NCBI RefSeq assembly: GCF_905373215.1
Contig: NZ_CAJPRT010000023.1
Coordinates: 1 to 24,531 of the forward strand
Source of the DNA: an uncultured Campylobacter sp.
GTDB taxonomy: Bacteria > Campylobacterota > Campylobacteria > Campylobacterales > Campylobacteraceae
Direction of reading: 5' to 3'
DNA length: 24,531 nucleotides
Shown: piece after piece, positions 1-7,408 of the stretch
Numbering within the stretch: the stretch's first letter is position 1
How the letters are laid out: each line of letters begins with the position of its first letter
The notes under the pieces: generated by a model
What the model was told of the DNA's origin: nothing
Databases searched by the model: none
The model's input: the letters and a program-made list of their open reading frames with translations, nothing else
Program-made: the position numbers and the translations under genes

Positions 1-2
1 TC

Positions 3-293
3 GCTTCCTGCCACAGCGAGGCGGAGGCGCGCGAGGCGCTGGAGCTGGGCGCGAGCGCGATCTGCTTGAGCCACATATTCGCGACTGATTGCAAGGCGGG
101 GCTCATGCCGAGGGGGCTAAATTTGATCCGCGCCGTGCGTGGGTTTTACGACGGCGAAATTTACGCGCTGGGCGGCATAACGCCGCGCAATTTTGCCTCC
201 GTCCTACGCGCGGGGGCCGATAGGATCGCCGTTATGAGCTCAGCGATGGCGGCGCGGGACGCGAGCGATTTCATAAGAAAATTTAAGAAATAA
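3..293 (+). CDS. ThiE-like thiamine phosphate synthase / TenI family, 3' end only
   Basis: The frame is open from the left edge of the window, so this is the C-terminal third of a longer protein (about 96 codons here). Visible motifs fit the TIM-barrel thiamine-phosphate synthase family. There is an Ala/Glu-rich helix followed by LGAS and SHIFATDCKAGL, as in the strand that carries phosphate-binding Ser/Thr residues. Then comes YALGGITPRNF, the typical 'GGI' phosphate loop, and a final GADRIAVMSS strand before the terminal helix. ThiE couples the HMP pyrophosphate and thiazole phosphate moieties; TenI paralogues instead aromatise the thiazole. The missing N-terminus prevents choosing between ThiE and TenI. 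No neighbouring thi gene is visible downstream. It ends in TAA, and 179 bases without a recognised gene follow. Confidence 0.8.
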   Translation, partial: ASCHSEAEAREALELGASAICLSHIFATDCKAGLMPRGLNLIRAVRGFYDGEIYALGGITPRNFASVLRAGADRIAVMSSAMAARDASDFIRKFKK

Positions 294-472
294 ATCGATC
301 CGAAAATGTGGTCTGTTTCCTTTGTCGTGCCCTTGCTGCCGTCATTTCGCGCATGCGGCGCGATGCAAAATACATCTTTTAATAAAATCAAAAACGCGCG
401 AAACGGGCGCGATTTATTGGGATTTAAGCCCGAAGTTATAAAATACGAGCGATCTAAGCTTAAGGATATTTT

Positions 473-1489
473 TTGGATAAAGTGCGGCTTGAGGAATCTA
501 AAAAGCTTCTAAACGAAGGGCACCAGAACTTAAAGCAAAAGCTGCGAAAAGGCGCTAGCGCTGACATCTTTGACGGTGCGGATTTAAGCGATGCAACGGA
601 TCGCAGCTCATTAAATTTAAACGATACAAATTTGAGTAGCAAAAGCTTTAAAAATGCGAATTTTAATCCAGTAGACCCCAAATTGCAAGCCAATTATCTT
701 TGCGCCGCAAATTTCCGAGATAGAAATTTAAACGGCACGAATTTAAACTCAAAAGATGAGGTAAAATTTCAAAATTTAAACTCGGGCGGTGTTTCATCGC
801 GGGGCGCTAAAACTCGTGATTACGACAAAGAGCCGCTAGTCATAAAAGACTATATGCCGATCATAAATATTATAGCTATAGTAGCGTTGCTTTGTTTTGC
901 TATGTTTATAAATTTAGTATCTAACATCCCTTATGATAGAAAAGTCGCGAATATTCTGCTTACTGGACCTTTGGTTGCCAGGGCTCTTAATGGCTTTTCG
1001 CAGCATTACGGAAGGAAATTTATATTTTTAAACTCAAGCATAAAATGTATAAAATCAGGCGAGCAGCTCGTAATGAAATTTGATAATATTTTATATTTTA
1101 AAAAGACTTTCGCGCTTGTTTATGAAAGCGAAACGCGAAAATACACGGAAACGGAAAGGATTATAGGAAAAACCTGCCTCGCCATATACGTACTTGCTTA
1201 TATTTATGGCGCGATATTTGATGACTCTATGATAGTCTTTATAATGTTATTTTGCTGCATGGGAGCGGTCATCTTTCTTTTTATACCGCAAATGATTTTT
1301 CATTTGTTTAAGGGAGGCTTATTTTCATGTAGGTTTGTCGATGCTTTAATTATAGACGCGCTTTACAATAAATTTTTTATATTTATCCCCACTAATAAAG
1401 AATATAACGAGCTTAAAAAATATATGAAATTAAAATTTAATAAAGACCTAGACGCGCCGAATTATCTTTTAAGAGTTAAAAATTTTTAA
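473..1489 (+). CDS. Pentapeptide-repeat protein with C-terminal membrane domain, function unknown
   Basis: A 338-residue protein starting at TTG, chosen because AAGGA lies six bases upstream and no better start is in frame. Residues 1-30 are a charged helix. About residues 32-103 carry degenerate pentapeptide repeats with Leu/Phe at the centre (DGADL, NDTNL, KNANF, CAANF, NGTNL), which in that family form a right-handed beta helix. Hydrophobic segments follow at about 128-151 and, as a probable pair, at about 233-278. Between them is a soluble stretch (about 175-225) with alternating beta-like residues. The C-terminus is Lys-rich. The gene is more AT-rich than its neighbours. It is convergent with the DUF3108 gene, with only 28 bases between the stops. 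I do not recognise a function; a membrane-anchored scaffold or binding role is only a guess. Confidence 0.7.
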   Translation: MDKVRLEESKKLLNEGHQNLKQKLRKGASADIFDGADLSDATDRSSLNLNDTNLSSKSFKNANFNPVDPKLQANYLCAANFRDRNLNGTNLNSKDEVKFQNLNSGGVSSRGAKTRDYDKEPLVIKDYMPIINIIAIVALLCFAMFINLVSNIPYDRKVANILLTGPLVARALNGFSQHYGRKFIFLNSSIKCIKSGEQLVMKFDNILYFKKTFALVYESETRKYTETERIIGKTCLAIYVLAYIYGAIFDDSMIVFIMLFCCMGAVIFLFIPQMIFHLFKGGLFSCRFVDALIIDALYNKFFIFIPTNKEYNELKKYMKLKFNKDLDAPNYLLRVKNF

Positions 1490-1517
1490 CTCAGGCATTT
1501 TTCGAATTTACGAAGTC

Positions 1518-2375
1518 TCATTCCACGAGCCGTGCGCGGATGTCGCCGAAGAGCAGCACGTCCTTCAAAACGGCGCGATCGGCGTAACCGCGTTCGTTTA
1601 GGCTCAGGTGCAGCTCGCCTCGGCTGCTCGAAAATATCGGCTGGTTGATGAAAACCACGTAAATCGCCGCAACCTGCTTATCTGTGCCCGCGCCGCGCCC
1701 TTTAAAATTTACGTCCGTTGCGCCGGTTTTTGTGTCTGCTCCGCTAGAGCTTGCGCTTGCCGCTGCGCCGGAGTTTGTATCCGCCTCACTAGGCGGCGCG
1801 ACGCCGAGCTCGCTCGCGATATTTGCGGCGGCGCTTCCGCGCGGCCTTTCGATGTCGATCCTTCCGTCGGCGCTTTTTGCGCCTGCGGCTCGGACGAAAA
1901 ATTTATCGCCCGAGTGTGGGATTTTAGAGAAATTGAAAAACAAACTCAGCAGGTCGTTCGTCGCAAAATAGGGCAAAATTTCATCGCTTACGAGCTGTAG
2001 CTCGCCGCCCGCGCCCTTGAACTTTTGAAATTTTATCGTTTTGCGCGCATAGTCGAAGGCGTAGGTTTTACGCTCATTTTTCGTCGTTTTGCCCTTTTTG
2101 CGCGAGACCTCGTGGACGTAGAGATCGGGCATCAAAAGCCCCGCCACAATGCGCCCCTTTGAGCGGAAGCTTTCGCGCCTTTGCCCGCTTAAGCTGCCCG
2201 CGACGCCCTGTGCAACGGCGTCCATGACGATCTCGTAGCGATCGCCCTGCCGCACGAGCCGCGTGTTTGCGCTGCCGACCGCGCCGAAAACGCCGAACGA
2301 AATCTCATATTTCGCGCTGATCGTCTCGCCAAAAAGCGCGCTCGCGCATAAAATCAAAATAGCAAAAAATTTCAT
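1518..2375 (-). CDS. DUF3108-type periplasmic protein
   Basis: A 285-residue protein with an N-terminal signal peptide (about residues 1-16, hydrophobic core then ALFG/E), so probably exported to the periplasm. The body is beta-rich: YEISFGVFGAVGSANTRL, then a second strand set around YEIVMDAVAQGVAGSLSG, and later EILPYFATNDLLSLFFN. This matches the DUF3108 family seen across Campylobacter, whose function is not established. Residues of about 182-233 form an Ala/Ser/Gly/Thr-rich low-complexity segment that interrupts the last third of the domain; the conserved beta structure resumes at VAAIYVVFINQ. The insert resembles those in NadD and KdsA in this window. The start ATG is followed by a classical Lys-hydrophobic signal. 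The gene is monocistronic as far as visible. Confidence 0.75.
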   Translation of the reverse strand: MKFFAILILCASALFGETISAKYEISFGVFGAVGSANTRLVRQGDRYEIVMDAVAQGVAGSLSGQRRESFRSKGRIVAGLLMPDLYVHEVSRKKGKTTKNERKTYAFDYARKTIKFQKFKGAGGELQLVSDEILPYFATNDLLSLFFNFSKIPHSGDKFFVRAAGAKSADGRIDIERPRGSAAANIASELGVAPPSEADTNSGAAASASSSGADTKTGATDVNFKGRGAGTDKQVAAIYVVFINQPIFSSSRGELHLSLNERGYADRAVLKDVLLFGDIRARLVE

Positions 2376-2610
2376 CCCTACCGTCCTTTCGCTTTGCGGC
2401 GCCCCATTATACGGCGCCCGTTAAATTTACGTTCTTACGCGCCGCCCGTAAAACTTGCGCGGGAATCTGCGCCGTTCATGCGCTTGCTAACTTGCATTTC
2501 CGTGAGGCGCCGTTTCGTGCTGCAGATACAGCCGCGTCGGTTGCTTGTAAATTCGATCAAATTTAAACGGATCCGCTTTCAACGGCTTGCCGCGGGTCAA
2601 ATTCGTAAAT

Positions 2611-2863
2611 TTAGTCCTTCCAAAGCCACCATTTCAGCTTGGCTTTGTCGGGACGTGGCGTGCTGGCGTAGTAGCTGGTCTCGGTAAACATAGAGGATGC
2701 ACCTGTCGCTGCCGCGCCCGAGCGCCTTTGTGTGTTCATTCGTCTCGTTCAGATCCGCGCCCTTTAGCGAAGCGATGTCAGTGTAGCCGAGTGCCAGCAG
2801 ATCGGCCTCTGTCGCCTCGCCGGCATAGGGGATTTTCTTAAAATCGCTCGCGCCTTTACTCAA
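2611..2863 (-). pseudogene. Cdd1-like (pathogenicity-locus family) small helix-hairpin-helix protein, frameshifted
   Basis: The N-terminal part reads as a small helix-hairpin-helix protein of the 'pathogenicity locus / Cdd1' family, with IASLKGAD, TKALGRGSDRC and ILYVYR. After that Arg the frame goes astray, but the expected C-terminus is present in another frame: YYASTPRPDKAKLKWWLWKD and a stop at 2611-2613. Between the Arg codon (2681-2683) and the first Tyr codon (2671-2673) there are seven bases, where family members, from memory, have three codons. So there has been a net loss of two bases or gain of one. The helix-hairpin-helix loop also looks degenerate (PYAGEA instead of a PGVG-like loop). 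The full-length product would be about 84 residues. A sequencing indel is possible, but the loop changes favour real decay. The role of the family is not established. Confidence 0.7.
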
Positions 2864-3209
2864 ATTTTACTCCAATCTTTATTTAGATTTCGCCAGACTC
2901 GCCATTTGGATGAAATTTTAAAACCCCTTGAGAGTGCGGAATTTCAAAATTTCACTCGTGCGAGGCAAATTTTAAAATTTTATTCACGCGGTGCGAAAAT
3001 TTTTAAAATCTTATCTCGCCGCCGGGCCGCCGCCGCGCTTATGCGCGCCGCTTTTTAGTGTTAAGACGTCCGCTGCCGCGCTCGTTATCGGAAATTTTAT
3101 CCGCAAGCTAGCAGGGAGCTTGGGCGCGGCAAAGTTTGAACATTTTTAATCCCAAACGGAGTAAATTTACGCTTCCGCCTTGCGCCAAATGCAAAAATCT
3201 GATGCGTTT
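2864..3209. other. Non-coding stretch between Cdd1-like pseudogene and CRISPR array
   Basis: No gene is supported here. I count nine RAATTY sites in 346 bases, several in tandem as AAATTTTAAAATTTT-like runs. A GC-rich hairpin (CGCGC TTAT GCGCG, about 3034-3047) is followed by CTTTTTAG and could act as a rightward terminator. No rightward gene upstream needs one. No cas gene or fragment was recognised. Confidence 0.5.
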
Positions 3210-3624
3210 GTTTCAAACTTCAACGGGATGGAATTCTACTCACAGGGAACAACGTCTATGACAGCTACGTAACTAAGTTTCAATTCCCAACGGGATGGAA
3301 TCCTACGCTTGTCCGCTCCTTTCCACTGCGCCATCTTGAACCAAGTTTCAATTCCCAACGGGATGGAATTCTACCATTATTAGGGCTTTCAGTTACTACT
3401 TTTTCGCCAGTTTCAATTCCCAACGGGATAGAATTCTACTTTATAGCTTCAAAGCCCCGCTATTTTTTGTCAAGTTTCAATTCCCAACGGGATGGAATTC
3501 TACGCACCCCAGCCGCCGCCTTCATCATCCGCTATCTTTCGTTTCAATTCCCAACGGGATGGAATTCTACTTGGATCGGTATCGCGAATCACATAACTCA
3601 CAGTATAGTTTCAATTCCCAACGG
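3210..3624 (-). CRISPR. Orphan CRISPR array: 7 repeats (first degenerate, last truncated), 6 spacers
   Basis: The 30-bp repeat on the + strand begins GTTTCAATTCCCAACGGG and ends ATGGAATTCTAC. Copies are at 3210-3239, 3277-3306, 3345-3374, 3410-3439, 3474-3503 and 3541-3570, with a truncated copy at 3608-3624. Spacers are 37, 38, 35, 34, 37 and 37 bp. On the minus strand the repeat ends in ATTGAAAC, the usual 8-nt crRNA 5' handle of type I-A/I-B/III systems, so transcription is probably leftward. The copy at 3210, with four clustered changes near its minus-strand 3' end, then fits a degenerate trailer-end repeat. The copy at 3608 is the leader-proximal one and lacks its first 13 bases. No cas genes lie in the window, so the array is either served in trans or dead. 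Confidence 0.95.
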
Positions 3625-3723
3625 ATTTTGTAAAAAGATGACGACGGCGCTTTGGCGTCATCCAAGCTGCCTTTGTGCGCATTTTGATTAAAATTTCTTG
3701 TGCGCGGAAACTCTGCTTAAAAC

Positions 3724-3751
3724 GAGCTTGCGTCAAATTTTATGCAAGCTC
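3724..3751 (-). terminator. Probable Rho-independent terminator of ribH-nusB-pyrF
   Basis: An 8-bp perfect stem GAGCTTGC / GCAAGCTC with a 12-base loop begins five bases after the pyrF stop. Read leftward it is followed by GTTTTAA, a short U tract. It separates the operon from the CRISPR array. Confidence 0.6.
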
Positions 3752-3756
3752 GAGCG

Positions 3757-4443
3757 CTAAATTTGACCCAAAATCCGCTCGCAAATTTCGCGCGGGTTTT
3801 GCGCCTGATAGATCGGCCGACCGATCACGATAAAATCAGCCCCCGCCTCGCGCGCGACGCCCAGATCCGCTACTCGCTTTTGATCTGCCGCGCTCTCGCC
3901 AAATGGCCGTACGCCCGGGCAGAGCGTGATAAATTTTGCGCTCGTGGCGTCCTTTATCAGGCGGCTCTCGAACGCCGAGCAGACCATGCCGTCAAGCCCC
4001 ACTTCGTAGCTCATCACGCTAAATTTACGCACGGCGTCGCTTAAATTTTGCTCGTAAACCACGCTAAATTCCGCCTGATCAAAGCTCGTTAGCGCAGAGA
4101 CTGCAAGCACCAGCGGGCGCGAACCGAGCTTGTTTAGCCGCTGCATCACCGCGCCCATCGCGCGTTTGCCGCTGCTTGCGTGCACGTTTATCATATCTAC
4201 GCCGAGCTTAGCGATCTCCTCGGCGGCGTCTGCCATCGTGTTTGGGATGTCGTAGAGCTTTAGATCGAGGAAAATTTTAAAATTTCCGAGCTTTTTTAGC
4301 TCCTCAATAAATCCCGCACCGTCGCGCAAATATGCTCGCAGCCCAACTTTGAGCCAAATTTTATCGGCCAAATCGGCAAGCCCCTCCGCTAGCTGCAAAC
4401 ACTGCTGCTTCGAGCCTAGATCGAGCGCTACGCAGAGTTTCAC
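3757..4443 (-). CDS. pyrF: Orotidine 5'-phosphate decarboxylase
   Basis: A 228-residue TIM-barrel enzyme that decarboxylates OMP to UMP, the last step of de novo pyrimidine synthesis, in the cytoplasm. The catalytic DxKxxD motif is intact as Asp60-Lys62-Asp65 in FLDLKLYDIPNT. The N-terminal strand VALDL (Asp8) and the Lys32 strand (WLKVGL) are also as expected. The phosphate-gripping segments are CPGVRP and VIGRPIY near the C-terminus. Length is normal for the short bacterial type. The ATG overlaps the nusB stop by four bases (ATGA), so translation is probably coupled. It is the last gene of the leftward ribH-nusB-pyrF operon and is followed by a hairpin terminator. The same gene order is known in C. 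jejuni. Confidence 0.97.
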   Translation of the reverse strand: MKLCVALDLGSKQQCLQLAEGLADLADKIWLKVGLRAYLRDGAGFIEELKKLGNFKIFLDLKLYDIPNTMADAAEEIAKLGVDMINVHASSGKRAMGAVMQRLNKLGSRPLVLAVSALTSFDQAEFSVVYEQNLSDAVRKFSVMSYEVGLDGMVCSAFESRLIKDATSAKFITLCPGVRPFGESAADQKRVADLGVAREAGADFIVIGRPIYQAQNPREICERILGQI

Positions 4444-5468
4444 TGCTTATCCTTGCCGCGCACCACGCCTTTGTTGCCCGCAGGTCTTTTTAAGACGGCG
4501 CCTCTGCCGCCCGCAGATTTTTTCGGCGCGGTAGAGATTTTGCGCCCCGCGCTACTTTTGGGCGCAGTATTTTTATCCGTAGTGCTCTTTTTCGGCGCCG
4601 CGCTTTTGCCGACTCTGAAATTTCTATCCGCACCCTCTCTTTTCGGCGCGACGTCTTTGCCTCGTTCGCCTGCCTTAAAATTTTTACCTCGCTCGCCCGT
4701 TTTGAAATTTTTGCCCGTTTTTTCCGTCTTAAATTTATCCCCGGTCTTGAAATTTCTCTCCGTTTTAAATTTTTTGCTCGCGGTGGATTCGGATTTTTTT
4801 GCGGACGCGCTGCGAGTTTTCAAATTAGCGGGCTTTTTAGACGGTCTGCTTCTGCTCGCCGTAGAATTTTTCGGCGTGCCGCTCCTCTTTGCTCTCGTAA
4901 AATTTTTCGTATCGCCGTCCGCGCCTGCGGGGATGAAATTTTTCGCCGTATCGTTGCTGCCCGAAACAGCGGAGTTTTTCGCCGCAGCAGGCTTAAAATT
5001 TTTGACTGCCTCCGTGGTTGTCTCGGGATTTACGCTTGCCGTCGCAGTCGGCTTGGAAATTTTATCCGCCGCGATGTTTACGGGGCTGTCTTTTAGCGCA
5101 TCCAGCACGCCGTTTATAAATTTTGGCGAGATGCCAAGCTCCTTGGCGGAGTTGATCGCTTCGTTGATGACGATGCCCGCATCGGTGTCCGTAAAGCGCA
5201 ACTCATACGCCCCGAGCCGCAGTATCGCGCGCTCCAGAGCCGAAATTTCGGCGAGCTTGAATTCCTTTAAATTTTCATCTATCAGCGCATCAACTGCAGC
5301 GAGATTTTCGCTAGCGCCGCGCAGAAGCGCCAGCGTCCAGTTGCGCTGCTCGTTGCGAATGCGCTTTTCTTCCAGATATTCGTCCGCAAAGTCCTCGCTG
5401 CCGCCGTTCATATCTTGGGAGTAAAGCAGCGAGATCGCAGCGAGCCTGGCTTGGTGTCTAGTGGCCAT
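4440..5468 (-). CDS. nusB: Transcription antitermination factor NusB with long basic C-terminal tail
   Basis: Residues 1-128 are a normal NusB: ATRHQARLAAISLLYSQDM, then LAEISALERAILRLGAYEL, IVINEAINSAKELG and KFINGVLDAL. NusB with NusE (S10) binds boxA RNA and supports antitermination of rRNA operons. Residues of about 130-342 are an extra low-complexity tail, extremely rich in Lys, Arg, Ser, Thr and Ala, with repeated KNFK/TG or KNFKAGERGK units. It is built on DNA containing about eleven AAATTT-like sites. Normal NusB is about 130-145 residues, so the tail more than doubles it. The tail may bind RNA or simply be a tolerated expansion. The gene begins one base after the ribH stop and overlaps pyrF by four bases. 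The NusB call is firm; the tail's role is unknown. Confidence 0.95.
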   Translation of the reverse strand: MATRHQARLAAISLLYSQDMNGGSEDFADEYLEEKRIRNEQRNWTLALLRGASENLAAVDALIDENLKEFKLAEISALERAILRLGAYELRFTDTDAGIVINEAINSAKELGISPKFINGVLDALKDSPVNIAADKISKPTATASVNPETTTEAVKNFKPAAAKNSAVSGSNDTAKNFIPAGADGDTKNFTRAKRSGTPKNSTASRSRPSKKPANLKTRSASAKKSESTASKKFKTERNFKTGDKFKTEKTGKNFKTGERGKNFKAGERGKDVAPKREGADRNFRVGKSAAPKKSTTDKNTAPKSSAGRKISTAPKKSAGGRGAVLKRPAGNKGVVRGKDKQ

Positions 5469-5469
5469 T

Positions 5470-5940
5470 TTACGCCTTTATGTTGCGAAATAGACTTAGA
5501 AGCTCGATCGCACCGCTCATAGCTTCAAAGCCCTTGTTGCCGGCCTTTGAGCCTGCTCGCTCGATCGCCTGCTCGATATTATCGGTAGTCAGCACGCCGA
5601 AAGTCACGGGTGCGCCGTATTTTAGCATAGTGTTTGCGATACCCTTGCTTACCTCGGCGCTTACGTAGTCAAAATGCGGAGTAGAGCCGCGGATCACCGC
5701 GCCTAGGCAGACGACGGCGTCGTAGAGCTTGGAGCTTAGCGCCTTTTCAAGCGCGAGCGGGATCTCAAAAGCGCCCGGTACCAGCATAAGGCTTAAATTT
5801 TCCTCCTTGCCGCCGTGGCGCAAAAACGCATCGTGCGCCCCCTCGACTAGGCGATCGGTGATGATGTGGTTGAAGCGGGCGTTGATGATTAGGATCTTTT
5901 CGCTGCCCTTAAGAGCAAGCGAGCCTTCGATGATTTTCAT
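5470..5940 (-). CDS. ribH: 6,7-dimethyl-8-ribityllumazine synthase
   Basis: A 156-residue enzyme condensing 5-amino-6-ribitylamino-uracil with dihydroxybutanone phosphate in riboflavin synthesis. Family motifs are present: IINARFNHIITDRLVEGA at the N-terminus (Phe23 stacking on the pyrimidine), VPGAFEIP, then GAVIRGSTPHFDYV with the catalytic His89, GVLTTDNIEQAIERAG, and the C-terminal helix. The length fits icosahedral-type lumazine synthases. It is the first gene of a leftward run with nusB and pyrF. In C. jejuni kdsA directly precedes ribH; here kdsA is about 15 kb away. The next segment upstream is a decayed SMR transporter pair. Confidence 0.97.
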   Translation of the reverse strand: MKIIEGSLALKGSEKILIINARFNHIITDRLVEGAHDAFLRHGGKEENLSLMLVPGAFEIPLALEKALSSKLYDAVVCLGAVIRGSTPHFDYVSAEVSKGIANTMLKYGAPVTFGVLTTDNIEQAIERAGSKAGNKGFEAMSGAIELLSLFRNIKA

Positions 5941-5993
5941 GGTTTTCCTTTGCGTTAAATTTAGCGCTAAGCTTAGCTAAATTCGCCAAAATT

Positions 5994-6630
5994 CTAAATT
6001 AATTTCAGCATCGCGGCGCTTGAAATTATGAGAAATAACAGGCGCTTTGCGCGCAGAAATTTTCTCGCAGCGAACGAATATGCCTAAGATCACGGTGCCG
6101 ATCGTGCCGATACCCTTGCATATCGCGTAGGCGATCGATAGCGGGATCTGGCTCATCGCGAGAGACAAAAATCCAAGCGAGAGAGCGAAATTTATCGCCG
6201 CCGTTAGGACGCATTTACGCGCGAAGCTACCGCCTTTTGCAAATAGCCCAAGCAGCACCACGCCGTTAACCTCAAAGCAGCCCGCGATCAGCGAAAAATA
6301 GCCCGTAGATCGCGATTTCTCGCTTTTTATCAAGATGACGCCCAAGTTTAGCGTGAATATAAAAAATATGCGAAGCAGGTTAATCTCCGAGTCCTCTTTT
6401 AGCGCGACGATCGTTTCAAGCAAGACGATAAAAAGCGTGCCGAGCCCCTATAGGATGTATGCGAGCGCCGCGCCGACGTATTTTAAAGCAAGCATAAATA
6501 TAAAGAAGCTCGCAATTACGCAGATGACGGTAAATAGCCGCTCGTGCGCACCGGCAGCGCACTTAAACCCGTGCGCCCGGTCGCACTCAAAAAGCGCTCC
6601 AATGAGGATAAGAACAAAGCCTTTGGTTAT
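5994..6630 (-). pseudogene. Decayed pair of small multidrug resistance (SMR/EmrE-like) transporter genes
   Basis: Two tandem SMR subunits, normally paired as heterodimers of about 105-110 residues each, can be read leftward but neither is intact. Subunit 1 begins at ATA (6628-6630) where ATG is expected, preceded by an in-frame TGA, giving TKGFVLILIGALFE. It then has TAG at 6448-6450 exactly where the conserved Trp of the AYxxW-GxGT motif should be (TGG to TAG). It continues as GLGTLFIVLLE and RIFFIFTLNLGVIL. It then runs without a stop into subunit 2 (YFSLIAGCFEV, QIPLSIAYAICKGIGTIGTV). There the matching Trp has become Cys, and a frameshift after ARKAPV moves the expected ending (FLIISSAAMLKLI, stop 5994-5996) to another frame. 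Substitutions as well as an indel argue against sequencing error. Confidence 0.8.
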
Positions 6631-6750
6631 TCAAAACCGCCTAAATTTTAAATTTGAAGCACGATTATATTAGGAGCGAGCTTAGATTGAAATTCATCTT
6701 AAAATTAATCCTAAATAATAAATTTTATTAATCATTTAGAAATTTTAGGA

Positions 6751-6779
6751 TATAATCATTTCAAATCATTTCAAGGAGA
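6751..6779 (+). promoter_or_regulatory. sodB promoter -10 and ribosome binding site
   Basis: TATAAT at 6751-6756, with GGA just upstream, is a strong -10 box. It is followed by a direct repeat of ATCATTTCA and by AAGGAGAG, which ends six bases before the sodB ATG. No clear -35 is seen, as is usual in Campylobacter. Confidence 0.65.
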
Positions 6780-6784
6780 GAAAG

Positions 6785-7408
6785 ATGTTTAAACTTAGAG
6801 AGTTGCCGTTCGATGCGGCGCACAACGCGGTCGTAAGCAAGCAAACCTGTGATTATCACCACGGCAAGCACCACGCGACCTATGTGGCAAATTTAAATAA
6901 ACTTACCGAATCGGGCGAGTTTGCAGGCAAGGGGCTTTATGAGATCGTAACGGCGGCTAGCGGCGGGCTTTTTAATAACGCAGCGCAGGTTTACAACCAC
7001 GATTTTTACTGGGATTGCATCGCAAAGCCTAGCGAGGCTTCCGCGGAGCTAAAATCGGCGCTAGCGGAAAATTTTGCGGATTTTAAAAGCGAGTTTTTGG
7101 CTGCTGCTGCGGCGCATTTCGGCTCGGGCTGGGTGTGGCTCGCTTACGATCCGAAATCGGGCAAGCTTTGCATTAAAGCGACCCAAAATGCCGCCACGCC
7201 GGTGACCGAAGGGCTCGTGCCGCTTCTAGTCGTGGACGTTTGGGAGCACGCGTATTACATCGACGAGTACAATGCGCGCCCGAAATATTTGGAGAAATTC
7301 TACGCAGGTATCAACTGGGAGTTCGTCTCAAGCGCCTATGAATGGGCGAAAAAAGAGGGTCTCGGCTCGGTGAAATTTTACATTGACGAGCTTCACGGCA
7401 GAGATTAA
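6785..7408 (+). CDS. sodB: Superoxide dismutase, iron type
   Basis: A 207-residue Fe/Mn-family superoxide dismutase that converts superoxide to oxygen and hydrogen peroxide in the cytoplasm. Metal ligands are visible: His25 in DYHHGKHH, His72 in VYNHDFYW, and Asp151/His155 in VVDVWEHAYYID. Gln68 in the segment NNAAQVYNH, together with the FGSGWVWL context, fits the iron rather than the manganese form. Length is typical. It has its own -10 box and a good AAGGAGAG ribosome site. The following 540 bases carry no gene, so it is probably monocistronic. Confidence 0.97.
   Translation: MFKLRELPFDAAHNAVVSKQTCDYHHGKHHATYVANLNKLTESGEFAGKGLYEIVTAASGGLFNNAAQVYNHDFYWDCIAKPSEASAELKSALAENFADFKSEFLAAAAAHFGSGWVWLAYDPKSGKLCIKATQNAATPVTEGLVPLLVVDVWEHAYYIDEYNARPKYLEKFYAGINWEFVSSAYEWAKKEGLGSVKFYIDELHGRD

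Noticed and set aside
2394..2687. A rightward 97-codon Arg-rich frame
   Set aside because: Arg/Leu-rich composition typical of a GC-rich shadow, no ribosome site, and it overlaps the Cdd1-like remnant.
3467..3691. A rightward 74-codon frame across the CRISPR repeats
   Set aside because: It translates repeats and spacers; a chance frame in the array.
4453..5424. A 323-codon frame on the + strand, hydrophobic
   Set aside because: It is antisense to nusB and mirrors the repetitive tail; NusB motifs fix the real strand.
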